Below are positions 26,901-33,431 of a stretch of DNA of 35,938 bases, piece by piece (the stretch's first letter is position 1; every line of letters starts with the position of its first letter). Origin of the DNA: a virus. The stretch is from positions 1-35,938 of the IMG/VR virus record IMGVR_UViG_3300044568_005034; one strand, written 5' to 3'. The notes under the pieces were generated by a model that searched no databases, was not told the origin of the DNA, and worked only from the letters and a program-made list of their open reading frames with translations. A program made the translations under genes and the position numbers.

Positions 26901-26949
26901 CAGTAAGGTCTCTTTCATTTATGCCTAACTCGTTTTTTACGCCTGCCAT
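23914..26949 (-). CDS. Tail tape measure protein (1011 aa)
   Basis: The size and predominantly helical composition suit a tape measure. Residues 1-110 are charged and helical. A Gly-rich run of about 33 residues follows at about 119-150, then a long helical core (about 155-700) with typical phage-core repeats such as QFNVDMKRAIHQTQGLTAES. A C-terminal TENGLAYLHEGEIVVPKEFN motif (about 742-761) is commonly seen near the end of phage tape measure proteins. Tandem 18-aa repeats (AHMKDRTAKPEEMYTNLI) occupy about 793-850. There is no peptidase domain and no clear transmembrane helix. The gene is located before the baseplate hub genes as expected. Length sets tail length in the family, so the repeats could affect it. 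Confidence 0.88.
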   Translation of the reverse strand: MAGVKNELGINERDLTGETKESKAKTESDFKELFNSLKEISNKFEAGVDKIRQTVEEIANYIKNGNLANKKNTRKLSDTIERTSDTDARMPIERFSVVPGDTEKTILGRIEDLLKTCCRGGGGIGGGGGGGGGGGGGGGGGIGGGGGGGIPGAPSRSWVGMLVDFLKDFETSLLSLPELFPKTIGDMLFNPFAMATEINQFNVDMKRAIHQTQGLTAESGYILENFTKISKSVHKTGFNEVEFEKQLVKYARSGIKSSKDMQKIAVAQLNTERQLGLAAGSLHETFLDLSIAGNMTTEQIGFANKSMIDVARNTGITGDKLRDVVQSSQAFTRSLRNSGNLTTMSMKNVMQMSASFKKFGVEDAGSEMQKYLTDGTKLLLDGGDAMATIMRQAADSGGVYEELLTGTMTKSEKSMSKFSKGFSNVLEEMGLTSMEQFEKLSAEEKMILNLQAVSRTGKQAGELLMMKKALEESTKTFDQKMADIKKEKAKAGLTPKEKAALEEKESSLKTSKGLDILATISESFKGAKNFQEGASAFGTKRKTEGLDSDIAALQGLSPEAYKKLNFTNKDIMKNVMANSLIEINKGLDARGEKTLDITPDMLDDVLKKAEGGDTSALRETIEKIQSANQILATEKQEGLDPSTKILHDINKESSEMRQTMREILGIVKIIAFGETGELPDAAKDALKIANDQLRNALKMATDEIERLRRAGERADRDPNLRGGPPKPGDPIDHFQVGTNRITENGLAYLHEGEIVVPKEFNQIAKGNGPFNMSEMTLEMPPNRPIYSNALAHANRGKASPESMFTNPIAHMKDRTAKPEEMYTNLIAHMKDRTAKPEEMYTNLIAHMKDATSSPDNSFKRTGLQTEELLSLKKDLLNRYSDNNEGSRSNLLNRYSDNDPNEGPQMLFNRRVGNVPYSPENQLITTNERTKAQMATMPSDKFGTSVVQEKNSAEMVSILREISDRLKNMSSSAPAGGMIDEYGSRNYSKVDPRLSNMMGGSYTKSDAIKAIY
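24406..24621 (-). repeat. 54-bp tandem repeats in the tape measure gene
   Basis: Units start at 24406, 24460, 24514 and about 24568. The copies at 24406 and 24460 are virtually identical along 54 bases, and the next are degenerate (AHANRGKASPESMFTNPI and a partly diverged copy). They encode 18-residue segments AHMKDRTAKPEEMYTNLI. The identical copies point to recent duplication within a coding repeat in frame. Confidence 0.9.
26504..26594 (-). repeat. (GGT)n microsatellite encoding polyglycine in the tape measure gene
   Basis: The plus strand reads repeated CCA. The longest uninterrupted run is 26528-26578 (17 triplets), flanked on both sides by shorter runs separated by GIG-coding interruptions. 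It encodes about 30 Gly residues after CCRGGGG. Trinucleotide slippage would alter the length without a frameshift. Apparent plus-strand poly-His and poly-Pro frames over the same bases are artefacts. Confidence 0.92.
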
Positions 26950-26956
26950 GGTTTAC

Positions 26957-27451
26957 TCACTTTTGTATCATGTCTTGTACTGAATTATTTATCAACTTGC
27001 TTATTTGATCTTTTACGTTTTCTCTAATTGCTTCTGATTCTTGTGGATCTATTGATCTGCTAACTGACATAGATCTAAGAATCAAATCACAATCTAAGAC
27101 TTTTAAATTTTTCAGACCATTTCTCTTATATGTCCTGTACGCATCTACTATATATTCATAAGGCTTTACATTCTGATAATTGAATCCTGTACGACATCCA
27201 TTTAGTTTATCTTTTTGCAATACTTGTTTAATTTGATTAAACGTCAAATAATGCAAGTTAACACCATGAATATAATTATTGCTTACATATGTTAAAATAG
27301 CCAAAGGATAGACATCATTTTTAGCAAACAAATATTGAAATGTAACAAGACTGCCACTTGTGACAGTCTTTAAACTAGGACCATATTGGTTGCCTCTGAC
27401 ACCTCTGGAAATGACATCTTTGAATAAACTTCCATATTCATTACGAGCCAT
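26957..27451 (-). CDS. Small conserved phage structural protein (164 aa, LHYL-type)
   Basis: Residues about 45-80 contain NDVYPLAILTYVSNNYIHGV followed by NLHYLTFNQIKQVLQ. A 'Y-D-x-F/Y-P-L ... G-x-N-L-H-Y-L' core occurs in a small protein family I remember from T4-like phages, usually annotated only as virion structural; this is from memory and not verified. The C-terminus is helical. Its start overlaps the nucleotidyltransferase gene by 11 bases and it ends eight bases before the tape measure gene, so it belongs to the tail transcription unit. The precise function is unknown. Confidence 0.75.
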   Translation of the reverse strand: MARNEYGSLFKDVISRGVRGNQYGPSLKTVTSGSLVTFQYLFAKNDVYPLAILTYVSNNYIHGVNLHYLTFNQIKQVLQKDKLNGCRTGFNYQNVKPYEYIVDAYRTYKRNGLKNLKVLDCDLILRSMSVSRSIDPQESEAIRENVKDQISKLINNSVQDMIQK

Positions 27452-28832
27452 AATTCATCTTTTCTTTTATTGCTTTGTCTAATAAATTTTTCCTGACGGC
27501 ATCCATTTCTCCATAATTTGGACTTGTACCTAAAAATTTAATATATTTTGGATTAGCGATCTTGTCTCCTGATTCGTCATCAATATATTTTTTTGTTACA
27601 TTTGAATAATCTTGCTTGAAAACTTTATAATACAAATCACCTTTACCGAACAAATTCAGAAAATCATAAATTTTAGAATGTGGTAATCTTGTAGGCATTG
27701 TAAGAAAATCGTGAATAAGATGTGTGTTATGTGTGTTTCCATTGCACCACACAGCTAATTTCATAAATCTGCTAATTTCTTCAGCATCTCCTTTGGAATA
27801 ACCTTGAGTTAACAACAAACTTTTTGTCATTTCTGGATTGTTAGGATAAAGAAGATACGCAGTTGTCATGATTTTATTGTTTGGTAAATCATTAATAATA
27901 TTTGCGAAATTGCAATTAGGAAATAATTTGTTGAGTAATTTGGCATGTTGCAAGTTTTTTAAATATTGAGTTGGATCAACATCTAAATTGTCAATTGCTT
28001 TAACATAATAGTTTTTAATGATTCTTCCATCAAATTCTGCTTCTTTAATAAAATGGTGCATAACATGTAAAAACTTATCAGGAATTTTTTTGTCATTTGA
28101 AAAACGACAACAAATATCAGCTAATCTGAATGGAAGGTAATGGTCTCTTTTAAATGTAGTTTCTGGGCTTTCTACAGTTGAAATTTCTCCAACTTTTAAA
28201 TCATGTGCTCCACCAACAGGATCAGTTAGTTCTCCGTTTTCTCCATCAGAATTTTTCAACTTCAAGTAAAGAGCATTAATTGTTATGTCTCTTGTAAATG
28301 CATCTTGATCGATGTTGTGAACAAATTTAGCTTCTGTCGGAATTAAAAATCTATTTTTATTATTTTTGTTAAATGTGGAAATATAGGCTTTTTGGTTTCC
28401 TTTTTGGACAACTATTTCCATGATGTTGTTTTTTGAATCGTGTCTTGCTGGGTAGTAGACAAGTTCTTTATCATCAAACTGATGGTCACCAAACACTTTT
28501 TTGAATGGTGTTTCGGAATTCTTTAAAATAAGTATAATCTCATCTGGAGTTGCATCGGTTGCAATATCAAAATTCTTGAATGTTTTTCCGCTTAAATGAT
28601 CTCTTAATGTTCCACCAGTTAAATATATGCTTTTTCTTTTTAAAGTAGGTTGAATTGTACCTTTGCTTTTATCAAGTGTAGTATAACCTATTTTTACTTT
28701 ATCGCTATTCTCAAACGCTTCTATAATTGGTTTGAGTAACGAATTATTTGCAGAATCTACTTTAAAAGGTCTAAAATTACTTGAACCTTTTACGTCTTTA
28801 AGTCTAATTTTAGATAATAATTCTTCGCTCAT
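27441..28832 (-). CDS. CCA-adding enzyme/poly(A) polymerase-type nucleotidyltransferase, altered catalytic site (463 aa)
   Basis: Residues about 69-92 show the family head motif: YLTGGTLRDHLSGKTFKNFD followed by IATDATPDE. A second hallmark, TRDITINALYL, is at about 184-194 and DPVGGAHDLKVGEI at about 205-218. This matches class II CCA-adding enzymes and bacterial poly(A) polymerases of the pol-beta superfamily. In those enzymes the catalytic pair is D-x-D in K-D-x-D; here the first Asp is Asn (KNFD), while the second Asp is retained. The 'D..LR...RF' motif after it is also degenerate (DHYLPFRLADICCRF). The remaining ~220 residues are helical. The gene lies within the tail operon, overlapping genes on both sides (ATGA; 11 bases), which is unusual for an RNA enzyme. 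The fold is well supported; activity is uncertain. Confidence 0.85.
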   Translation of the reverse strand: MSEELLSKIRLKDVKGSSNFRPFKVDSANNSLLKPIIEAFENSDKVKIGYTTLDKSKGTIQPTLKRKSIYLTGGTLRDHLSGKTFKNFDIATDATPDEIILILKNSETPFKKVFGDHQFDDKELVYYPARHDSKNNIMEIVVQKGNQKAYISTFNKNNKNRFLIPTEAKFVHNIDQDAFTRDITINALYLKLKNSDGENGELTDPVGGAHDLKVGEISTVESPETTFKRDHYLPFRLADICCRFSNDKKIPDKFLHVMHHFIKEAEFDGRIIKNYYVKAIDNLDVDPTQYLKNLQHAKLLNKLFPNCNFANIINDLPNNKIMTTAYLLYPNNPEMTKSLLLTQGYSKGDAEEISRFMKLAVWCNGNTHNTHLIHDFLTMPTRLPHSKIYDFLNLFGKGDLYYKVFKQDYSNVTKKYIDDESGDKIANPKYIKFLGTSPNYGEMDAVRKNLLDKAIKEKMNYGS

Positions 28833-29239
28833 TTTTGTATTCCTATAGCATATAAAATGTATCCGACAGTTATTGGAAGCACAATGTTATAGATAGTTAT
28901 CCATCCATTATACAATAAAGTAAACATATTTTTCACATTTGATTCAGCGCCAATTTTACATTTATATAAATATTCATGTCCATTTTCAAGATTATAAATT
29001 CTATCAATCATGTTATCAATGTTGTCAACAAGCTTTTCCAGTTTGTCTTCAAAAAGTATGATTTTAGTATGCAATTCTATATGTTTGTCAATAATTTTTT
29101 CAAATTTATTATCTAATTTATCTTGGTTTTCCAGCATGATTTTAACTCTTTCATCAACTCTTGATGTTGAGTCATAAAGAATTTGTACTTTCTTTTCCAG
29201 ATTGTCATCATCTGGATTATTTTTTTTTCCAGTAACCAT
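28829..29239 (-). CDS. Membrane-anchored coiled-coil protein (136 aa)
   Basis: Residues 15-95 form a charged coiled coil with RVDERVKIMLENQDKLDNKF and further heptads. A C-terminal hydrophobic segment (about 110-132, WITIYNIVLPITVGYILYAI) is a likely single transmembrane helix. There is no signal sequence. This arrangement resembles phage small membrane proteins associated with lysis or with the inner membrane during tail assembly, but I do not recognise it. The stop overlaps the nucleotidyltransferase start (ATGA), so it heads the tail transcription unit. A TATAAATA box overlaps its start codon; if that box is a real promoter, the start would be lost from the transcript and M35 would be an alternative. 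Confidence 0.75.
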   Translation of the reverse strand: MVTGKKNNPDDDNLEKKVQILYDSTSRVDERVKIMLENQDKLDNKFEKIIDKHIELHTKIILFEDKLEKLVDNIDNMIDRIYNLENGHEYLYKCKIGAESNVKNMFTLLYNGWITIYNIVLPITVGYILYAIGIQK

Positions 29240-29246
29240 ATTTATA
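29239..29246 (-). promoter_or_regulatory. Exact TATAAATA late-promoter-like box
   Basis: The minus strand reads TATAAATA followed by TGG, and its final A is the A of the ATG of the 136-aa gene. This is an exact match to the T4 late promoter core, situated in the 41-base divergent gap. A transcript from such a box starts several bases downstream, which is inside this gene. It could be chance in this AT-rich gap or could drive the downstream nucleotidyltransferase and tail genes. Confidence 0.35.
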
Positions 29247-29280
29247 TATATTATTTTGTTGTTAAATTGTAAATAATAAC

Positions 29281-29727
29281 ATGAAAAACAAATCGATCAT
29301 TCCGCCAGTGTCTGTTATATTGCCTTCTTCTGAAGGTAGCACGATTGTAAGTGATGAGCAGTTGATGGGACTTTATGGTGAAATTTTAGAAGATTTGCGT
29401 AGTGATCGCAAGGAAGTGGATGCTATTTTATCAAATTTTGTTGAAATGGTTATGAATGAAGGTGATTCGACATCAGCTTCAAAGGAAGCTTTGGTCAATT
29501 TGGCAAAATTAAAATCAGAGATTGCAATTGGTAAAAGCAAAATTGCAGATCTTATGACCTCTTTGAAAATTAAAGAGAGACATGTTTCTAAAATTAATGC
29601 CACTCAAAATAATAATATAACAATAACCGATAGAAGAAATTTGATTGAAACGATAAATAAATTAACAAACGATAAGGAAGAACAAGATGATGAGTTTGAT
29701 CAATCTTCAAAATTGGCTAATGAGTGA
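29281..29727 (+). CDS. Helical protein of unknown function (148 aa; small-terminase-like possibility)
   Basis: This is the first gene of a plus-strand group that diverges from the tail operon. Residues about 25-105 are helical and charged, with GLYGEILEDLRSDRKEVDAI, then FVEMVMNEGDSTSASKEALV and KIADLMTSLKIKER. The succession of helices with a conserved 'EGD-x-x-S-x-x-S' segment recalls small helical DNA-packaging or regulatory proteins of T4-like phages; small terminase is one possibility. The C-terminus is acidic (EEQDDEFDQ). No Shine-Dalgarno is visible upstream of the ATG. It overlaps the next gene by 41 bases. The identity is not established. Confidence 0.65.
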   Translation: MKNKSIIPPVSVILPSSEGSTIVSDEQLMGLYGEILEDLRSDRKEVDAILSNFVEMVMNEGDSTSASKEALVNLAKLKSEIAIGKSKIADLMTSLKIKERHVSKINATQNNNITITDRRNLIETINKLTNDKEEQDDEFDQSSKLANE

Positions 29728-30955
29728 GCAAGAAAATCCAGCAGGACCACCTGATTCTTTTATGGGATCAGATCCGACAAGTCTTGCTCCTCAGTCATAT
29801 GATAAAACAACACAATTAAGTGTTCCAAAAGTTAAATCTCCTATGGAACAACCAAATATTCAGGAACCAAGAGAACCTGATATGCCCAAAGATTCTAAAA
29901 TATCTGATTTTAGTTCTTGGAAAAATAAGTTTTTTAAAGAGAGCATCAAGAACGATGTTGGCACTTTACTTCAAATGATTAATAACGTCAGAGAAGGAGA
30001 ACTTTCCACCTATCAGAAAAAGTTTGTAGAAGATAATCTTCAAATTGTTTTCTTAAGGCAAAATTCTAATATTAATAAAGCATCTGGTGAAATGCGCAAA
30101 AAAATTAGAGAAGATCTCGATATGGCTAATCCGGGCGTTTCTCTGTCAAATCATTTTTCATCCACATTGTCATCAATGCCAGAATTAATAAATACATTTA
30201 TTAGAATATCTGGCTATTATAGCAATAAAGCAGATCTTCATAGGAAGTACATTGCATCTTTACTTGGAGCAATTCAAGTGGGTTCTGGAGCGCAACAAGA
30301 AGATATAGTTTATAATGAAAAAACTTTTTCAATTAGAATATCAACTAGATTTAATAGTAAATTTGGACTTGTTGATGTAGGCAGGTGGTCATTGCAACAA
30401 GATGATCCAGAAAAGTATCTTGCTGATGCTGAATTAGAAAAACTTGATAGTGGCGCACCAGAAGAGAAAAGAGTTTTAAGGCATAGAATTATTGTCGAAT
30501 CAATTGCAACTTCATTTGAAAAAAGAGTTTTTATTGTTAATGTGTTAGCCGATAATGGAACACTTTATTTTGTTGGCATGGATATTTCTAACATTCTCAG
30601 AAGCGGATATGATAGCGGCGTTTTCACAGTTTCTACATTCCAAAATGATGCTTCAGAAGCACTATTTGACTCCGATGGTAATCTCACAACTCTTCAAGAT
30701 ATTAAAATACAATATCAAAAAGAAAGCGGAGAAATGGACGAAAATGGTAACCCTCTTAAAGATAGAACTGAATTTCTTGTCAAAAGAGACGGAATTCTAT
30801 TTGTGAATGCTTCCCTAGAAACATTGATGGATGCATCCGGTAGTGTCAATGGTTTAAGTGTCAAAGAACTACCATATAATGGAAATCCAAGCGACTTGGT
30901 CAATTTGACCAGATGTGTTGCTAGCGTACCAGAACAAATACTTCGCAACTGCTAA
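29687..30955 (+). CDS. Protein of unknown function, probably virion-related (422 aa)
   Basis: Residues 1-75 are Pro/Ser/Gln-rich and look disordered. A helical segment (about 78-190) is followed by a mixed alpha/beta domain with FSIRISTRFNSKFGLVDVGR, HRIIVESIATSFEKRVFIVN and VLADNGTLYFVGMDISNILR. It ends in LTRCVASVPEQILRNC. No catalytic motif or membrane helix is seen. The start at 29687 has AAGGAAG upstream; an in-frame ATG at 29720 would reduce the overlap but lacks a Shine-Dalgarno. It lies between two other unrecognised plus-strand genes, so the set is probably one operon. I do not recognise the family. Confidence 0.7.
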   Translation: MMSLINLQNWLMSEQENPAGPPDSFMGSDPTSLAPQSYDKTTQLSVPKVKSPMEQPNIQEPREPDMPKDSKISDFSSWKNKFFKESIKNDVGTLLQMINNVREGELSTYQKKFVEDNLQIVFLRQNSNINKASGEMRKKIREDLDMANPGVSLSNHFSSTLSSMPELINTFIRISGYYSNKADLHRKYIASLLGAIQVGSGAQQEDIVYNEKTFSIRISTRFNSKFGLVDVGRWSLQQDDPEKYLADAELEKLDSGAPEEKRVLRHRIIVESIATSFEKRVFIVNVLADNGTLYFVGMDISNILRSGYDSGVFTVSTFQNDASEALFDSDGNLTTLQDIKIQYQKESGEMDENGNPLKDRTEFLVKRDGILFVNASLETLMDASGSVNGLSVKELPYNGNPSDLVNLTRCVASVPEQILRNC

Positions 30956-30976
30956 TAGAATATAAGGAAAAATATC

Positions 30977-31474
30977 ATGTTATTTAAAGAATATGTTAAT
31001 CGTGATAAAACAATGACAAAGAAAAGATTACTTCTTTTAATGTATTCTTTGGAAAAAGATGGTCTACGAGTTGAAGATTTTACACACGAAGATAAACCTT
31101 ATATTTTTGTCTACGCTTATCCAGTTGCCACAACATTTGAGGGTGTAAGATTTTGCATGCATGGAGATATTCTTGCCTTTCAGACGGCAAAGAAACCTGA
31201 TACACAACCTTATGGTGAAGCGTATGAACTTGATTTACAAGCAATGGTAATCGATATATTTAATAACGAAAAAAATAAAACAGAAAAACATATTACTAAT
31301 ATGCTTCTTAGCCTTATTGGCAGAGAACTAAGAGATCATTTCAAAAAAGCCAAAGCAGCTGAAGAATATGTTTTGACTGGACAAGTAGGTGACGGTAAGA
31401 GCGCATCAGGACAAATTGTTATTAGAAATAATGGAACTGATTATGCAAACACAGTTCTTAGTAAATGGAATTAA
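30977..31474 (+). CDS. Protein of unknown function (165 aa)
   Basis: A basic N-terminus (RDKTMTKKRLLLLMYSLEKD) leads to a beta-rich stretch with DKPYIFVYAYPVATTFEGVR and MHGDILAFQTAKKPD, then a helical region (IDIFNNEKNKTEKHITNMLL, RELRDHFKKAKAAEEY). It ends GQIVIRNNGTDYANTVLSKW. No transmembrane segment or enzyme motif is visible. AAGGA precedes the ATG at suitable distance. It follows the 422-aa gene by 21 bases on the same strand. An A/T-only inverted repeat straddles its stop codon. Confidence 0.7.
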   Translation: MLFKEYVNRDKTMTKKRLLLLMYSLEKDGLRVEDFTHEDKPYIFVYAYPVATTFEGVRFCMHGDILAFQTAKKPDTQPYGEAYELDLQAMVIDIFNNEKNKTEKHITNMLLSLIGRELRDHFKKAKAAEEYVLTGQVGDGKSASGQIVIRNNGTDYANTVLSKWN

Positions 31475-31491
31475 AAATATAAATTTTAATT
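31469..31491 (+). other. A/T-only inverted repeat with near-late promoter box
   Basis: AATTAAAA (31469-31476) is inverted by TTTTAATT (31484-31491) around a seven-base loop containing TATAAATT (31478-31485), one base from the T4 late box. It lies at the end of the 165-aa gene, before the glycosyltransferase. A stem with no GC is weak, so the promoter-like reading is more likely than a terminator, but both are uncertain. Confidence 0.3.
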
Positions 31492-31514
31492 ATTGCTAAC
31501 GAGTAAACCTGAAG

Positions 31515-32366
31515 ATGATTAATGTGAAAAATGTATCATTTGATTCGTGGTACAATCAATTGAAAAACAAACAAGTTGTCATTCCAAATAAAGGAATAGG
31601 AGATATAATAATAAGTTCTAATTATGCAAAATATGCTGAATGTGGAATTCTCTATTTTGAAACATTTTTAGATTACAGAAACAAATTCATCAAAGAATAT
31701 TGCACTTCAATGAATCTTCCCTTTTATGTAACAACAGAGCAAAAAAGATCAATTATACTTAATAACAATCAATATAAAAAAATAATTCAATTTGATATAC
31801 CTAAACTGTTTAACGATAAAAACAAAGACGATAAGCTAAGTAACATTTTTACACAAAATCATGGTTTTGTAAAGAATACAGATGAAAAGAATGTGCTAAT
31901 ATGCCCTATGGGATCACAAGACAGCAAAATCGCAAACTTTAAAAGACACATATTCAAAAATCATTTAGAAAAAATAATTGACTTGCTATTAAACAAAAAT
32001 TTTAAAGTTTTTCTTGTTGGGATAGAAAAAGATATAAAAGAATATGGTTTTTACAAAAACATTAAATGGATAAATACTAATCACATAATACATGATGAGA
32101 AGAATAAAGAAGAAATAGATATAAAAAAATTTATGCAGTTTACAGTTAATGCAACATTTACAATATCAGCTGCAACATTCTTTCCAATTTTATCAAGTAT
32201 GTTTAATATTCCAACATTAGTAATAAGAAGATATGATGCGTTTAACCATCCAATGTATGAAAACAATAATGATTTTTCTAATTTTTTCTATAACACAAAA
32301 TGGTATAAAAGCTTGCGATTAGTTACTTATGAAGAAGTTTATGATCATTTAAACAAAATTAGATAG
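31515..32366 (+). CDS. Glycosyltransferase family 9 / heptosyltransferase-like protein (283 aa)
   Basis: The N-terminal segment NKGIGDIIISSNYAKYAE resembles the GT9 'G-x-G-D-x-x-x-x' start, in which the loop binds the acceptor side. The C-terminal half holds NVLICPMGSQDSKI, then a helix and FKVFLVGIEKDIKEY, similar to the nucleotide-sugar binding half of GT-B enzymes; TISAATFFPILSSMFNIPTL is the expected late helix near the donor site. GT9 enzymes transfer heptose or related sugars to lipopolysaccharide cores. A possible role is sugar addition to host surface or virion glycans. There is no signal sequence. Codon use is very AT-rich, as in the next gene. The length (283 aa) is shorter than the usual 320-350 aa. 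Confidence 0.65.
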   Translation: MINVKNVSFDSWYNQLKNKQVVIPNKGIGDIIISSNYAKYAECGILYFETFLDYRNKFIKEYCTSMNLPFYVTTEQKRSIILNNNQYKKIIQFDIPKLFNDKNKDDKLSNIFTQNHGFVKNTDEKNVLICPMGSQDSKIANFKRHIFKNHLEKIIDLLLNKNFKVFLVGIEKDIKEYGFYKNIKWINTNHIIHDEKNKEEIDIKKFMQFTVNATFTISAATFFPILSSMFNIPTLVIRRYDAFNHPMYENNNDFSNFFYNTKWYKSLRLVTYEEVYDHLNKIR

Positions 32367-32409
32367 AATATTATATACATTAATTAAGAATAAGGATATT
32401 GCGCTTAAC

Positions 32410-33021
32410 ATGATAAAAAATAAAAAATTAGAAACTTATGAATTTAATCAATTGTTTAATATTATTTTTTTAAATTTTAATAAAAATTGCTTGATGGGTA
32501 AAGAAAAAACAAGGTTTCTGTATCAACAGTTAATGTCTATTGAAAAAAAATGCAGAACTGCCGAAATTGGTGTTTTTCAAGGATTTTCTTCAAAAATTAT
32601 TGCTCTTTGTAATGGTGGGAAAGAACATTATTGTTATGATACTTTTTGCGGTGTGACAAAATCAGATTCTAGTATAGATAAACATATTGATGGGGATTTT
32701 AACTACCCTTTGGAAAAAGTACAACGAAATATCAATTTGAATAATGTAATATACAAAAAAGGCATTTTTCCCGAAACATTTGATGAAGGAAATTTAGAAT
32801 TTTCTTTTGTGCATAGCGATACTGATACTTATTTTGGGACCAAATCTTCATTAGACTGTTTTTCAAAAATTATGTGCGAAAACGGTAAAATATTGTTTGA
32901 TGATTATAAATGGAGATATTGTCCCGGTGTGGAAAAAGCAATATCTGAATTTTTATTATCAAATAAAAATTATAACTCACAAGTTAACGGAAATCAATGC
33001 GTTTTAACTAGAATTTCATAA
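32410..33021 (+). CDS. TylF/MycF-like SAM methyltransferase (203 aa)
   Basis: The SAM-binding loop is AEIGVFQGFSSKIIAL (about residues 51-66), followed by YCYDTFCGV. Later motifs are FSFVHSDTDTYFGTKSSLD and KILFDDYKWRYCPGVEKAIS. In TylF/macrocin O-methyltransferase-like enzymes, the 'H-x-D-x-D' and 'DDY' elements help bind metal and sugar, and these are present. Such enzymes methylate sugar hydroxyls. The gene follows the GT9-like gene by 43 bases and ends two bases before a strong terminator hairpin, so the two genes probably form a glycan-modification pair. The acceptor cannot be deduced. Confidence 0.8.
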   Translation: MIKNKKLETYEFNQLFNIIFLNFNKNCLMGKEKTRFLYQQLMSIEKKCRTAEIGVFQGFSSKIIALCNGGKEHYCYDTFCGVTKSDSSIDKHIDGDFNYPLEKVQRNINLNNVIYKKGIFPETFDEGNLEFSFVHSDTDTYFGTKSSLDCFSKIMCENGKILFDDYKWRYCPGVEKAISEFLLSNKNYNSQVNGNQCVLTRIS

Positions 33022-33022
33022 A

Positions 33023-33061
33023 GTAAAGCAGGATACTAATATCCTGCTTTACCATTTTTTT
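33023..33061 (+). terminator. Rho-independent terminator, probably shared by convergent genes
   Basis: GTAAAGCAGGATA (33023-33035) pairs perfectly with TATCCTGCTTTAC (33040-33052), a 13-bp stem with a 4-nt CTAA loop, followed by CA and seven T. It ends the TylF-like gene at 33021. The small minus-strand gene stops at 33064, on the other side. On that strand an A-run precedes the stem but the T-run after it is weaker, so termination of the plus strand is favoured. Confidence 0.92.
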
Positions 33062-33063
33062 GC

Positions 33064-33192
33064 TTAGCCAATAATCATACTTTTAATTTTTGAAACAATC
33101 ATGTCATAAACCATCTTAACCCACATAGGCTGAGGAAGAAGGTTCCATCCAACGATTAAACCACAACCGAACCAAAACATTGCATCCATCAT
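33064..33192 (-). CDS. Small hydrophobic protein (42 aa)
   Basis: An ATG at 33192 is preceded by GGAGGTGAT, an almost complete Shine-Dalgarno. The translation is 42 residues, MMDAMFWFGCGLIVGWNLLP followed by QPMWVKMVYDM and a basic, helical end. Residues 5-19 are hydrophobic and could form a short membrane helix or interact with membranes. It converges with the TylF-like gene at the shared terminator. I have a vague memory of similar short 'GLIVGWN-x-x-PQP' proteins in large phages but cannot check it. The strong ribosome-binding site and position make it a credible gene despite its size. Confidence 0.75.
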   Translation of the reverse strand: MMDAMFWFGCGLIVGWNLLPQPMWVKMVYDMIVSKIKSMIIG

Positions 33193-33244
33193 GGTATCAC
33201 CTCCAATAGTATATATCCATAATATTTTAAATTATATATTTATC
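33183..33244 (-). promoter_or_regulatory. Leader of the 42-aa gene: late-like box and strong ribosome-binding site
   Basis: GATAAATA on the minus strand (33244-33237) differs by one base from the TATAAATA late core, and GGAGGTGAT precedes ATG 33192. The distance from the box to the start is about 45 bases, long enough for a leader. The intervening sequence is AT-rich and unstructured by eye. Confidence 0.4.
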
Positions 33245-33431
33245 CAATTATCTCACTGTATGTGGAAATTACAAACTTTATTACTGTTGGCAGTATTTTA
33301 AGCGTTGTTTAACCTACGAATAATGCCATGAGAATCGTTTTTTTATTTAAATGCTAGTTAGAGTCAACTCGATAAGATAATTCATTAACGGTGCCATTAT
33401 TCAATAAAAATTTTATTATGTAGACAATTGA
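33245..33431. other. Intergenic region, 187 bases
   Basis: This is AT-rich sequence between the HNH gene stop and the small-protein leader. I see no gene, tRNA, clear hairpin or repeat. It could hold an unrecognised promoter for the small gene. Confidence 0.5.

Noticed and set aside
31469-31491. Terminator at the end of the 165-aa gene
   Set aside because: The stem is A/T only and only eight pairs long, with no following T-run. It is more plausibly AT-rich promoter sequence.
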